Shown: positions 42,355-51,251 of the stretch, piece by piece
Layout: each line of letters starts with the position of its first letter
How positions within the stretch are numbered: the first letter of the stretch is position 1
Source of the DNA: an uncultured Candidatus Saccharibacteria bacterium
GTDB taxonomy: Bacteria > Patescibacteriota > Saccharimonadia > Saccharimonadales > Saccharimonadaceae
NCBI GenBank assembly: GCA_947166295.1
Contig: CAMVDR010000004.1
Location: 1 to 55,258 of the forward strand
DNA: 55,258 nt
Direction of reading: 5' to 3'
Notes under the pieces: generated by a model
The model's input: the letters and a program-made list of their open reading frames with translations, nothing else
What the model was told of the DNA's origin: nothing
Databases searched by the model: none
Translations under genes and position numbers: made by a program

Positions 42355-42555
42355 CTAATCTAAGACAATCGTATAATTTGCATCATCCGCGCTGTTTACT
42401 TCGTCCGTCTTATCATCTACATAATTACTATATTCACTCAAAGATTTAAACGGCATAAACTGCGCTGCGCGTTCCGAATTTGACATATATGGTCGGCCTT
42501 CAGCATGAAAATGTGGTAAATCTATAATATCTATATAGGGAAAATCATTTTTCAT
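42355..42555 (-). CDS. Small YolD-like partner of the Y-family polymerase
   Basis: 66 residues, start overlapping the polymerase stop by 4 bp (ATGA). The motif SNSERAAQFMPFKSLSEYS is the mark of small proteins that sit beside Y-family polymerases in Firmicutes. The coupled start points to a partner or regulator of translesion synthesis. Function of the family is not well established. Confidence 0.7.
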   Translation of the reverse strand: MKNDFPYIDIIDLPHFHAEGRPYMSNSERAAQFMPFKSLSEYSNYVDDKTDEVNSADDANYTIVLD

Positions 42556-43901
42556 GCTTTATGTCCTCCCACTTGGCCGTTACGTTTTCGCATCGTCGCT
42601 CCCTCTTCAAAATTCTTTAATTTCAAAATTGAGTTTTTGCCATACCTTTGTTTAATCTTAATTTCCGCCGCTTGTAAGCGTTTTTCTTTTTCTATCTCTC
42701 TACGTTTTTTATCATAATCCGTAAAGATATCTAACTGCCTTAACGAATAATTCTCTACATTATCGATTTTTACATGATTTGCGACGATATAAAATCTTCG
42801 CGCTAACAATCCATGTTTTACTTTATCGTCAAAAAGCTCCAAAGCTTTTGACGTGATATTTTTACCAGAATTTGTAAACTCCCCCAAATTAATCGTACCG
42901 TGTGCCGCTTTTGGTACTTTTCTGCCATAATAATCGATTTCACTTTCGTCGGTAGATTTATTGCTTGCATCATATTGCACCGTTAGCACAATTTGATCCG
43001 TTACAAGATTTTTCGCCGCAAGCTCCAAACTCAGCGCATCTGCCATTTCCCAAGTTATTAGCCTGGCCTTATCATAATCATAAGGCTCAGATAACACCTG
43101 ACCTATACTAATACTATGATTGTCAGATTTATAATTTTTAATATCGCGGATTGTTGTAGGCTCCCAACCCCATGCATGGTCTATCAAAAGTTCCGCATTA
43201 ATCCCAAAAGTTTCATATAGTTTAGCGGAGCCATTTATAGAATATCGTGCCAAATCACCCATAGTGCAGATGCCCAACTTCGCTAGTCTTTTAGCATATC
43301 CTGGCCCCACTCGCCAAAAATCAGTCAAAGGCCGGTGCTTCCACAAATTATGCCGATAAGTTTTCTCGTCCAATTCTGCAATTCTCACACCATTTTCATC
43401 TGCCGGAATATGCTTGGCTTCAATATCCATTGCCACCTTCGCCAAATACATGTTTGTACCAATTCCAGCCGTAGCCGTAATACCAGTCTGCGCTAATACG
43501 TCTTTGATTATCGTCATCGCTAGTTCGCGTGACGTCAGATGATAATTCTCAAGATAATGAGTCACATCCAAAAACGCTTCATCTACAGAATATACATGAA
43601 TATCTTCCGTTGCTATATATTTAGCGTAAATACCGAATACTTTCGCGCTTACCGCCATATACTTACGCATTTGTGGCTGGGCAATAATAAAATTATTTGT
43701 CTTTTGGAATACCTCAAACAACCGCGGCCGGCCCGGCAAGCCCAACGCTTTCAAGGCTGGCGATACGGCCAAACATATCGTTTTTTCTGTGCGCGAAGCA
43801 TCCGCCACCACCAGCCTTGCAGTCAGCGGATCCAGCCCTCGTTCTACACATTCTACCGACGCATAAAAAGATTTTAAATCTATCGCTATATAACAGCTCA
43901 T
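42552..43901 (-). CDS. Y-family DNA polymerase (DinB/UmuC type)
   Basis: 449 residues from ATG 43901, which overlaps the SDR stop (TAATG). Palm motifs are AIDLKSFYASVE at the N terminus and HVYSVDEAFLDVT (acidic pair) near residue 105; then GIGTNMYLAKVAMD, a helix-hairpin-helix region (RLAKLGICTMGDLA) and the little-finger domain. Error-prone translesion synthesis. The C terminus (KQRYGKNSILKLKNFEEGATM) resembles UmuC-type proteins of Firmicutes. It forms an operon with the SDR gene and the YolD-like gene. Confidence 0.92.
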   Translation of the reverse strand: MSCYIAIDLKSFYASVECVERGLDPLTARLVVADASRTEKTICLAVSPALKALGLPGRPRLFEVFQKTNNFIIAQPQMRKYMAVSAKVFGIYAKYIATEDIHVYSVDEAFLDVTHYLENYHLTSRELAMTIIKDVLAQTGITATAGIGTNMYLAKVAMDIEAKHIPADENGVRIAELDEKTYRHNLWKHRPLTDFWRVGPGYAKRLAKLGICTMGDLARYSINGSAKLYETFGINAELLIDHAWGWEPTTIRDIKNYKSDNHSISIGQVLSEPYDYDKARLITWEMADALSLELAAKNLVTDQIVLTVQYDASNKSTDESEIDYYGRKVPKAAHGTINLGEFTNSGKNITSKALELFDDKVKHGLLARRFYIVANHVKIDNVENYSLRQLDIFTDYDKKRREIEKEKRLQAAEIKIKQRYGKNSILKLKNFEEGATMRKRNGQVGGHKA

Positions 43902-44662
43902 TAGATACAAGTATAGCCGCCATCTACTGGCATGATCAGCCCGGTTACATACGAAGCCTCTTCGGATGCCAAAAATACCGCAGCCGCATCCAGTTCGCCA
44001 GGTTTGCCATAGCGTTCCATCGGCACGTGAGTTTTAGCAAATTCTTGAAACCTTGGCGTATCTAGTACTGCCTTAGTAAGCTCCGTCTCGAAATATCCTG
44101 GGCAAATCGCATTGCAAGTAATACCCTCTGTAGCCAATTCCGCCGCTACAGCACGAGTGAAATTTACTACCGCACCCTTGGAAGTATGATAGGCTATTGT
44201 ATGAATCTCCGTATTCCCCACCAAACCATACATCGACGCAATGTTAATAATCCGCCCATATTTATTCTTTTTCATAATGTTTGCAAAAGCGCGTGTCATT
44301 TTAAACACGCTAGTCTCGTCCGTCGCAATAGTAAAATCCCACTCTTCGTCCGTCATCTCCAGCACACCTTTATCTTTGGAAGATCCGGCGCAGTTTAATA
44401 AAATATCTACTTTACCAAATTCTTTCTCTACTTTTGCAGCTGCCGCACCAATATCTTCTGTAGACGTCACATCACACTTTATCGCCACCACTTTTTTAGC
44501 GCCAGCTTTGATTAATTCCGGCTTAAACTCTTCCAGCCGTTCGATTCTCCGTGCCAAAATCGCCAAATCTGCTCCTTGTCGTGCAAAGGCAAGTGCCATT
44601 TGTTTTCCTAATCCAGAAGATGCCCCCGATACTACTGCTACTCTATCTCTCAAACTAAACAT
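43901..44662 (-). CDS. Short-chain dehydrogenase/reductase
   Basis: 253 residues, ATG preceded by AAAGGAGG. Classical SDR: nucleotide loop SGASSGLGKQMA, NCAGSSK, catalytic Ser in NIASMYG and YHTSK (Tyr and Lys), then CNAICPGYFETELT and the terminal VDGGYTCI. It is most like FabG or gluconate 5-dehydrogenase types; the substrate is open. First gene of the operon with the Y-family polymerase. Confidence 0.9.
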   Translation of the reverse strand: MFSLRDRVAVVSGASSGLGKQMALAFARQGADLAILARRIERLEEFKPELIKAGAKKVVAIKCDVTSTEDIGAAAAKVEKEFGKVDILLNCAGSSKDKGVLEMTDEEWDFTIATDETSVFKMTRAFANIMKKNKYGRIINIASMYGLVGNTEIHTIAYHTSKGAVVNFTRAVAAELATEGITCNAICPGYFETELTKAVLDTPRFQEFAKTHVPMERYGKPGELDAAAVFLASEEASYVTGLIMPVDGGYTCI

Positions 44663-44716
44663 AGTCCTCCTTTTACTTTTCTTTATTATACCAAAATTGT
44701 GTTAAAATCATAGCAT

Positions 44717-45355
44717 ATGCCAGGACATAACATTAAATCCAATCCGCATAACGAAACCGTCATTAAGGCCGGCTTTATCGCTATCGCAGTTAATTTATTA
44801 TTAGCCATATTCAAAGTTGCTATTGGCGCAATTTCTAATTCCATAGCCATCACTTCCGATGCTATCCATGGATTAATAGATACCTTATCCGGCATCATCG
44901 TTATCACAAGCGAAAAACTTGGTGCCAGCAAAAAATTTGCCAAGGAACATGAAAAAATAGAACACTTCGGGGCTATTCTTATTGCTATCATCATCATTGC
45001 CGTAAGTATTCATATCTTTATAGAAAGCATTGAAAAAATCATTGAACCCGAAGAAGTTGAGTATTCCGTGCCAATCATTATCGTTCTAATCGGCAGTATT
45101 ATTGCTAAGTTCATCTTGGGCCGTTATCTCAAAACCACCGGCACTAAGGTAAAATCAGACACTTTAATCGCTAGCAGCGTAGAGACCATTAATGACAGTA
45201 TTATTAGCGGCGCAGTATTATTTTCTGCTACCATCTATTTAATTTGGCATATAGATGTCGAAGCCTACATTAGTATCATAATTTCAATCATTATTCTTAA
45301 ATTTGGTTTGGAACTTATTTTTCCTAAATTCTTCAAGCACCATCACAGCCACTAG
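44717..45355 (+). CDS. Cation diffusion facilitator (CDF) transporter
   Basis: 212 residues with six hydrophobic segments. The metal-binding SDAIHGLID (HxxxD-like, helix II) and SSVETINDSI (helix V) mark the CDF family, which exports Zn, Fe, Mn or related ions in exchange for protons. It ends in HHHSH directly after the last span, so the usual C-terminal cytoplasmic domain of about 90 residues is absent. TAAAAT ends 8 bases before the ATG, leaderless. Confidence 0.85.
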   Translation: MPGHNIKSNPHNETVIKAGFIAIAVNLLLAIFKVAIGAISNSIAITSDAIHGLIDTLSGIIVITSEKLGASKKFAKEHEKIEHFGAILIAIIIIAVSIHIFIESIEKIIEPEEVEYSVPIIIVLIGSIIAKFILGRYLKTTGTKVKSDTLIASSVETINDSIISGAVLFSATIYLIWHIDVEAYISIIISIIILKFGLELIFPKFFKHHHSH

Positions 45356-45448
45356 GGTTCCGCAGACGAACATAATCGATAAAATATCTACCCTAAGCAT
45401 AAGCTTAATGTTATAATAAAGATAATAATATAACAAAAGGAGTATTTA

Positions 45449-45970
45449 ATGAAAAACTTAACTACCGCTGAAGCCGCCGCAGTTGGCGGAGCTGTGGGCG
45501 CAATGGCTGCTTTCTTCACAATCTTTGCAATAGTATTCTTCGTCCTCATGGTCGTAGCTAACTGGAAGATATTCAAAAAAGCTGGCGAACCAGGCTGGAA
45601 ATCTATCATCCCCATCTATAATGTATATATCATGTTCAAAATCGTTAATATGAAAAGCTGGTTTTGGTGGCTGATCGCTATTAACATCTGTGCCTCTATC
45701 ATGTTCACTGTTGATGGATTTAACCCATACGCCATGACCGGAGCGCAAATCAGCAATTTTAACTACAGCGTTCATCCTATGACGATTATCGCTCTCATAG
45801 TCACTGCAATTGTTGAAATCTGGGCCAGTATCACTTACGCATATCGGACATCCAAAGTATTCGGTCACGGAATTGGCTACACTATCGGTCTCATCTTCTT
45901 GCCAAACATCTTCTGGCTGATTCTTGGTTTTGGCAAATCCAAATACAGCAAGAAAAATCTTAAGAACTAA
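45449..45970 (+). CDS. DUF5684 membrane protein
   Basis: 173 residues, ATG preceded by AAAGGAG. Hydrophobic segments at about 15-37, 65-85, 112-132 and 140-160. The motif WKIFKKAGEPGWKSIIPIYN is characteristic of DUF5684 proteins, common in CPR and Gram-positive bacteria. Function unknown. A terminator lies just downstream, so it is the last gene before the island. Confidence 0.85.
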   Translation: MKNLTTAEAAAVGGAVGAMAAFFTIFAIVFFVLMVVANWKIFKKAGEPGWKSIIPIYNVYIMFKIVNMKSWFWWLIAINICASIMFTVDGFNPYAMTGAQISNFNYSVHPMTIIALIVTAIVEIWASITYAYRTSKVFGHGIGYTIGLIFLPNIFWLILGFGKSKYSKKNLKN

Positions 45971-45987
45971 TAGACTACATTACAAAT

Positions 45988-46029
45988 CACCCAGGTTGTC
46001 TCTTTACAAAATACCACCTGGGTGTTTTT
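45988..46029 (+). terminator. Intrinsic terminator
   Basis: CACCCAGGT/ACCTGGGTG (45988-45996/46016-46024), 9 bp, followed by TTTTTG. It ends the DUF5684 transcript. Confidence 0.85.
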
Positions 46030-46040
46030 GCACAAAAAAA

Positions 46041-46087
46041 TGGAGCCGCGAACCGGGCTTGAACCGGTGACCTCATCCTTACCATGG
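46041..46087 (-). repeat. tRNA-Thr 3' fragment: left attachment site of the island
   Basis: On the minus strand, anticodon loop ATGGTAA (GGT), stem half GGATG, variable loop, T-arm ACCGG/CCGGT and CGCGGCTCCA. It stops at the anticodon stem; beyond it no 5' half or acceptor partner (GCCGCGA) is found, only an inverted repeat TTATCATCG/CGACGATAA. This is the displaced 3' end left when an element integrates in the anticodon loop. The restored tRNA is expected at the far end, beyond the window. Confidence 0.7.
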
Positions 46088-46296
46088 TTATCATCGACCG
46101 ACGATAATGGAAAGGAGAAGTCCTGCTAGACTCCTACTTAAGAAATATGATCAGTATTTCTTGGAAATAATAAAAGTTCATATTCTGACATATGAACCTT
46201 AGCTGTTAATATACAGTTTTATTCTTCCTGAATCTATTATACCATACTTTCATCAAAAAGGCCGTGAAAACTAGAGATTTCACAGCCTTTCTTTTG

Positions 46297-47199
46297 CTAA
46301 GCGTGAATAACAGTATGCTTCCGGCGATGAATCTCGCGTAGATCCTCATTTACGACGTGGGTATAAGTCATGGTGACTTGGATGCTGGTGTGGCCGAGAA
46401 GCTCTTTGACATAGACAATATTAGTATTATTACGGAGTAAGTCGGTCGCAAATGAGTGGCGAAGCGTATGCGGATGAATATTCTTCTCCAGGCCGGCTTT
46501 GATCGCGGCATTCTTAACGACCATCTGAACGACGCCAGGGTTAATCTTCTCCTGGCCTTTTTGCTGCTCCGAAACAAAGAGTGCCGGATATGGATCGTCT
46601 CGAAGCGCGAGATACTCATCAATATATTTATGAGTAACTGGATCAATAAAGCAGACGCGAGGCTTATTGCCCTTTCCGATCACAGTAAAACTATCAATTC
46701 CTGGCTTGATTTGCGTGCGCTCCATAGCGCAAAGCTCGCCATTACGAAGACCGGCGCTAAACATCAGAGCAATGATAGCGCGATTTCTGTAACGCTTGAA
46801 TTTAGTGTAGCCGGCACCTTTTTGAAATACGGCATGGAGCATAGCCTGAACCTCATCTACTTCGAGGTAATCGACAACGCGAGAATCTCGCTTTGGAATC
46901 CCAACAGCCTCGGCGTCCAATGCCTTATAATTAAGAGCCTTGAGGTGTTTCAAGACGACGCGAAGCTTCAAGATATAACCGCGCACGGTATTAGAAGTGC
47001 GTGTCTTCCTGAGGTTCGCCGTCCATTTACGGACTTGATCAAACTCAAGCTCCGAGATAGGAATGTCGCCGAGAAAATCGACGATAGACTTCATGGCGCA
47101 CCTGTTCATCTCCTCGGTCTTGGCCGACTGATTTTTGTAGACGATCACGTCTTTACGATAGAGCTCAAAAGCTTCCGATAAAGTTAAATCTGGTTTCAT
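46297..47199 (-). CDS. Tyrosine recombinase/integrase
   Basis: 300 residues. An N-terminal SAM-like DNA-binding domain (LTLSEAFELYRKD to about 95) and a catalytic domain with Arg in SAGLRNGEL, Lys in VIGKGNKPR, HPHTLRHSFAT, LLGHTSIQVT and the Tyr in TMTYTHV. It resembles XerC-like integrases. The position 210 bases from the tRNA fragment and the direction toward it are typical of island integrases. ATG 47199 is preceded by GGAAAGGAA, and the upstream orf ends 51 bases before, so they are probably co-transcribed. Confidence 0.92.
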   Translation of the reverse strand: MKPDLTLSEAFELYRKDVIVYKNQSAKTEEMNRCAMKSIVDFLGDIPISELEFDQVRKWTANLRKTRTSNTVRGYILKLRVVLKHLKALNYKALDAEAVGIPKRDSRVVDYLEVDEVQAMLHAVFQKGAGYTKFKRYRNRAIIALMFSAGLRNGELCAMERTQIKPGIDSFTVIGKGNKPRVCFIDPVTHKYIDEYLALRDDPYPALFVSEQQKGQEKINPGVVQMVVKNAAIKAGLEKNIHPHTLRHSFATDLLRNNTNIVYVKELLGHTSIQVTMTYTHVVNEDLREIHRRKHTVIHA

Positions 47200-47250
47200 T
47201 TTATTCCTTTCCAGTTAAATCTAGCGAAGCCAGTCTTATCGGAACTAACC

Positions 47251-47544
47251 TCAGCTAGCTCTTCTTATTTCGTTGGAAAGTAGCCAAGACAGATACTTCG
47301 CCGGATTCCTCCCTTTCTTCTGGGCCAACTCGTAAAGCGACCAAACTTTGTCCTCTGATAGTACATAGAATGCTTTGCAGTAGAGTTTGTAGGCGATTTC
47401 GTTATCTTCGTTGCCTATTTTTCTAGCCAGATGCTCGGCCCGAGCGTCGACAGATCGCACGCGCTCGCTAACATTGACATAGACATTGTTATTCTTCTTT
47501 GAAGAATTACCACTGACAATGACATTGATGCTTGGAATTTCCAT
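47251..47544 (-). CDS. Island orf upstream of integrase, family unknown
   Basis: 97 residues from ATG 47544, preceded by AGGAG with an 8-base gap; a longer frame to 47595 has no such site. It has a beta-like N terminus (SINVIVSGNSSKKNNNVYVNVSERV) and a helical C-terminal half. No membrane segment. It may be an excisionase-like or regulatory protein by position, but no helix-turn-helix is clear. Transcribed with the integrase behind an attenuator-like leader. Confidence 0.6.
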   Translation of the reverse strand: MEIPSINVIVSGNSSKKNNNVYVNVSERVRSVDARAEHLARKIGNEDNEIAYKLYCKAFYVLSEDKVWSLYELAQKKGRNPAKYLSWLLSNEIRRAS

Positions 47545-47623
47545 AAATACCGCTCCTGAAGAAGCTCGCAAAAATACAGGTTCCCGTACCTCCACGAGAG
47601 ATTAAGTTGATATTATTGCGCAA

Positions 47624-47641
47624 CGTCATTCCGGAATGACG
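47624..47641. repeat. Perfect 18-bp palindrome
   Basis: CGTCATTCCGGAATGACG lies in the leader of the integrase transcript. It could be an operator or an RNA hairpin. Confidence 0.5.
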
Positions 47642-47655
47642 GCACTTGGAAGCTC

Positions 47656-47704
47656 GAAAAAGCTCCTAGTTTTCACATAGGAGCTCTCGGCTCCTAGCGG
47701 AGCC
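47656..47704 (-). promoter_or_regulatory. Attenuator-like leader with exclusive hairpins
   Basis: On the minus strand, in order: a (47699-47704), b (47689-47696), c (47678-47686), d (47661-47668) followed by TTTTTC. a:b pairs GGCTCC/GGAGCC; c:d pairs AGCTCCTA/TAGGAGCT and forms a U-tailed terminator; b:c pairs TAGGAGC/GCTCCTA and excludes both. This is the standard layout of terminator and antiterminator. Confidence 0.6.
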
Positions 47705-47731
47705 ACTAATCGCAATCTTTTCGTTAATGCT

Positions 47732-47760
47732 ATTATAACTCTTATGGCCATAAAGGTCAA
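47732..47760 (-). promoter_or_regulatory. Promoter of the integrase operon with palindromic operator
   Basis: On the minus strand TTGACC (47755-47760), 17-base spacer, TATAAT (47732-47737). The spacer contains the perfect 12-bp palindrome TTATGGCCATAA (47742-47753), a strong candidate repressor site. The leader to ATG 47544 is about 180 bases. Confidence 0.7.
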
Positions 47761-47922
47761 CATTTTGGCCCGAGCCGCAGATTTTAGATTGGCACCCAAG
47801 AAAAGCTTGCCTTGATTACTACCAATAAAAAGTGAATAACTATTAATTCACCTCTATTATTATAACATAATTTAAGCGTTTTGAACAGACAGCCAACACT
47901 TCGGAAATTATGAGTTTCGTGA

Positions 47923-47928
47923 TATAAT
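47923..47928 (+). promoter_or_regulatory. -10 of the hsd operon
   Basis: TGATATAAT, 42 bases before hsdM ATG 47971, which has GGAG nearby. The -35 is weak. The stretch 47545-47970 otherwise holds only the leader elements described for the integrase operon; no gene is seen there. Confidence 0.55.
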
Positions 47929-47970
47929 GTGTAATAAGGATATTTATAATTTAATTGTGGAGTAATACAA

Positions 47971-50049
47971 ATGCCAGAGGCAAATAATATTCCGGTGGCG
48001 ACCGGAAACAAAAATTCAGCGCAAGTCACAGACCAAGCTAACTTTATTTGGAATATAGCCAACAAACTGCGAGGTGCCTATATGCCAGATAAGTATGGCG
48101 ATGTTATTATCCCGATGACAATCGTGCGCCGTTTTGAGTGCTCTCTTGCCGACACTAAGAAAGAAGTTCTTGAAAACTACGAGAAAAACAACAATCTCCC
48201 TCCACAATTCCTTTACAAAATCTCTGGCTACCAGTTCTATAATACGAGCCGTTACACCCTAGCTGAGCTTTGCAACGATCCAAACAATATCGCCGTAAAC
48301 TTCAAGGAATATATTAGCGGCTTCTCACAGAACGTCCGCGACATTTTGAGCGGCCTAGAACTCGGCAAACAAATCGAGAAAATGGATAAAGAGGGCTGTC
48401 TCTATTCCGTCGTAAAAGACTTTTCGGAGCTCGACCTTTCTCCAAAGACCTACGACAGCGTACAGATGGGCTACATCTTCGAAAACTTAATTGGGCGCTT
48501 TTTCGAGAACGTGGATGCAGGTCAATTCTATACCGGACGCGACATTATTAAGATGTTGGTCGAAGTCCTCATGTCCGAGGGCTGTGAAGATCTAAAGGAT
48601 CCACAGAAAGTCGTAACGGTCTGCGATCAGGCTTGCGGAACCGGCGGTATGCTTTCTACTGCCTACGATTCTATTAAGTCAATGAACCCAACTGCGAATG
48701 TCCGCTTATTCGGTCAGGAATACAACTCAGTTAGCTGGTCTATCGGTCTAGCTGAAATGCTCATTAAAGGCCAGAACTCCGAAAACTTCCGCCATGCTGA
48801 TACTTTTAAGGAAGATTGCTTCCCAAATCAGAAGATGCGCCTCGTAATTGAGAACCCACCATTCGGTACGCCATGGGCCGGCAAAGACGCAAAGCAAGGA
48901 CAGGAAGACGCCGTTCGCGCCGAATACCGCAAAGGTATTGACGGCCGCTGGGGTGCTGGACTCCCATCAGGCGGTGACTCACAACTTCTCTTTATGCAAT
49001 CGGCATTAGATAAGATGGATGAAAAACTTGGTCGCGCTGCTATCATCGAAAATGGTAGCCCACTATTTACCGGCGGTACGCTTTCTGGCGAATCTCAAAT
49101 TCGTCGCTTCTTGCTTGAAAAAGACCGCATTGAAGCTATCATTGCCCTGCCAACTGACCTCTTTTATAACACTGGCATTCAGACTTATGTATGGATTCTA
49201 TCAAAGAACAAGCGTCAAGAGCGCAAAGGCAAAATTCAGCTCATCGACGCTTCGCAAATCTTCCATAAACTCCGCAAGCCTCTTGGCATGAAGAAGAACG
49301 AGTTCAAAGGTGTAGATATTGATAAGATCGTCAAGCTATACAAAGACTTTGAGGACGCAGACCCAGAGCTATCAAAGGTCTATAAGAATACCGAATTTAT
49401 TTACCACGAATACACGGTAATGCAACCACTTCAAAGAAGCTACGCAATCACCGCGACAAGAATCGAAAATATGCTTTCTAGCGGCGCTCTCAATGCCCTC
49501 TATGATGAAGCAAAAGTATATGAACTCGAGAATGTCGATAAATTAAGTAGTAAAGACCAAAAGAAGCTTGACGGTTTCCGCGCTAATAAAGACACGTACG
49601 ACGCAGTTGCCGAAGCACTAAATAATGCGAAATCCGATAAAAAATATAATTCCCCAGAAGATTTCGAACCAGTCCTTGAAGAAGTACTCGCTGATATTAA
49701 ATTAGATAAGAAAATCATCGCGAAAATCATGGACGGATTATCAGAGATGGATAAGTCCGCTAAAATCCAGACCAAGCGCAACGGCGAAATTGAGTACGAT
49801 AAATCTACCAAAGACTCTGAAATCGTGAAATTCGACGAAGATGTTGAAGATTATATGGCGCGCGAAGTCTTACCACATATCCCAGACGCAAAATACTTCG
49901 ACGAAGATAAGATTGGCGCCGAAATTCCGTTTACTCGCTACTTCTATAAGTACCAAGAGCCAAAATCTAGTGAAGAACTCGAAAAAGAGTTCCTCGAGCT
50001 AGAAAAATCCGTCTCCAATCGTGTAGCTAAGCTCTTCAAGGAGGCTTAA
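47971..50049 (+). CDS. hsdM: Type I restriction-modification methyltransferase subunit
   Basis: 692 residues. The N-terminal HsdM domain (NFIWNIANKLRGAYMPDKYG) leads into an N6-adenine methylase with SAM motif DQACGTGGML (near 221) and catalytic NPPFG (near 295), plus GGDSQLLFMQ and a long helical C-terminal extension. It methylates one adenine in each half-site together with HsdS. It is longer than typical HsdM (about 520) because of this C-terminal region. The stop overlaps the hsdS start (TAATG). Confidence 0.95.
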   Translation: MPEANNIPVATGNKNSAQVTDQANFIWNIANKLRGAYMPDKYGDVIIPMTIVRRFECSLADTKKEVLENYEKNNNLPPQFLYKISGYQFYNTSRYTLAELCNDPNNIAVNFKEYISGFSQNVRDILSGLELGKQIEKMDKEGCLYSVVKDFSELDLSPKTYDSVQMGYIFENLIGRFFENVDAGQFYTGRDIIKMLVEVLMSEGCEDLKDPQKVVTVCDQACGTGGMLSTAYDSIKSMNPTANVRLFGQEYNSVSWSIGLAEMLIKGQNSENFRHADTFKEDCFPNQKMRLVIENPPFGTPWAGKDAKQGQEDAVRAEYRKGIDGRWGAGLPSGGDSQLLFMQSALDKMDEKLGRAAIIENGSPLFTGGTLSGESQIRRFLLEKDRIEAIIALPTDLFYNTGIQTYVWILSKNKRQERKGKIQLIDASQIFHKLRKPLGMKKNEFKGVDIDKIVKLYKDFEDADPELSKVYKNTEFIYHEYTVMQPLQRSYAITATRIENMLSSGALNALYDEAKVYELENVDKLSSKDQKKLDGFRANKDTYDAVAEALNNAKSDKKYNSPEDFEPVLEEVLADIKLDKKIIAKIMDGLSEMDKSAKIQTKRNGEIEYDKSTKDSEIVKFDEDVEDYMAREVLPHIPDAKYFDEDKIGAEIPFTRYFYKYQEPKSSEELEKEFLELEKSVSNRVAKLFKEA

Positions 50050-51251
50050 TGGCGGAAACAATGAAAGATAGCGGCCAAGAATGGATAGGAACTATCCCAG
50101 AAAGTTGGGATACAAATAGAATTCGTTACTGCCTTGATGAAGTCAATGTCAAAAACTCGCCCGTAAAGACCGAGCAGATTCTATCTCTTGTCAAAGATAA
50201 AGGTGTAATGCTGTACGAAGAAAAAGGTGATGTTGGCAATAAGGCGAAAGAAGATATCACTGGCTACAAAGTCGCATTTCCTAATACACTAATCGTAAAC
50301 AGCATGAATATTCTCATTGGATCCGTTGGTATTTCGCAATACAAGGGTTGCGTAAGTCCGGTCTATTATGTATTTCGAGAAAAAGATAATTCGGATTTAA
50401 GATTTATAAACTACATATTCAACACCCGAGAGTTTCAAAAAGAGCTCCGTAAATACGCAAATGGTATCCTAGAAATTCGTCTTCGCGTTTCAGCGACAGA
50501 TATCTTTAACCGCAAAATACCGCTCCCATCAAAAGAAGAACAAATTAAAATTGCTGATTTTCTAGATGAAAAGTGCGCCGAGATAGATCGGCTATCTGAG
50601 GATATCCAAAAACAAATCGACATTCTTGAAGAGTATAAGAAGTCTGTTATTACTCGCGCGGTAACCAAAGGCTTAGATCCGAGCGCCGAAATGAAAGATA
50701 GCGGTGCGCGATGGATTGGTAACACTCCAAGCGATTGGACGACTGCTCCAGTAAAATACTACTTCGCAATCGAGAATGGTTCCGATCCTAAAACTGAAGA
50801 TGGTGACACCCCAGTATATGGTAGTGGATCTAAGAGCTTTAAGACTTGCGTCGAATTCAAAAAAGGCCCAACAGTTCTTCTAGGCAGAAAAGGCACAGTT
50901 AATATTCCTCAGTATGTTGAGGGCAAATATTGGAATGTCGACACTGCTTTCAATACTAAGGCAAAAGGCGGGTACGATCTCAAGTTATTCTACTATGCCG
51001 CTCAATGCTTTGATTACGAAAACTACTCCACCCAGACAGCCCTACCCAGTATGACTCAACACGACTATTACAACTTTAGATTGCCTCTTATGCCGGAAGA
51101 AGAACAGTCTAAAATTGTTGCTTTTCTAGATAAGAAATGTAGTGAAATTTCAGAAGCTATCGACATGAAGAAAGGCCAATTATTACAACTAGATATTTAT
51201 AAAAAATCAATCATTTACGAATATGTAACTGGTAAAAAGAGGGTTGCATGA
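50049..51251 (+). CDS. hsdS: Type I restriction specificity subunit
   Basis: 400 residues in two similar halves, each a target-recognition domain plus helical spacer. Starts are KDSGQEWIGTIPESW and KDSGARWIGNTPSDW; ends are LPSKEEQIKIADFLDEKC and LPLMPEEEQSKIVAFLDKKC. The first half ends in ITRAVTKGLDPS. The two recognition domains are unlike each other, so the recognised site is asymmetric and bipartite. It overlaps the next gene by 4 bp (ATGA). Confidence 0.95.
   Translation: MAETMKDSGQEWIGTIPESWDTNRIRYCLDEVNVKNSPVKTEQILSLVKDKGVMLYEEKGDVGNKAKEDITGYKVAFPNTLIVNSMNILIGSVGISQYKGCVSPVYYVFREKDNSDLRFINYIFNTREFQKELRKYANGILEIRLRVSATDIFNRKIPLPSKEEQIKIADFLDEKCAEIDRLSEDIQKQIDILEEYKKSVITRAVTKGLDPSAEMKDSGARWIGNTPSDWTTAPVKYYFAIENGSDPKTEDGDTPVYGSGSKSFKTCVEFKKGPTVLLGRKGTVNIPQYVEGKYWNVDTAFNTKAKGGYDLKLFYYAAQCFDYENYSTQTALPSMTQHDYYNFRLPLMPEEEQSKIVAFLDKKCSEISEAIDMKKGQLLQLDIYKKSIIYEYVTGKKRVA

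Noticed and set aside
46041-46087. Intact tRNA-Thr
   Set aside because: Only the part from the anticodon loop to CCA is present; no D-arm or matching acceptor strand follows.
47624-47641. Insertion-sequence end
   Set aside because: A lone palindrome with no transposase or matching second end.
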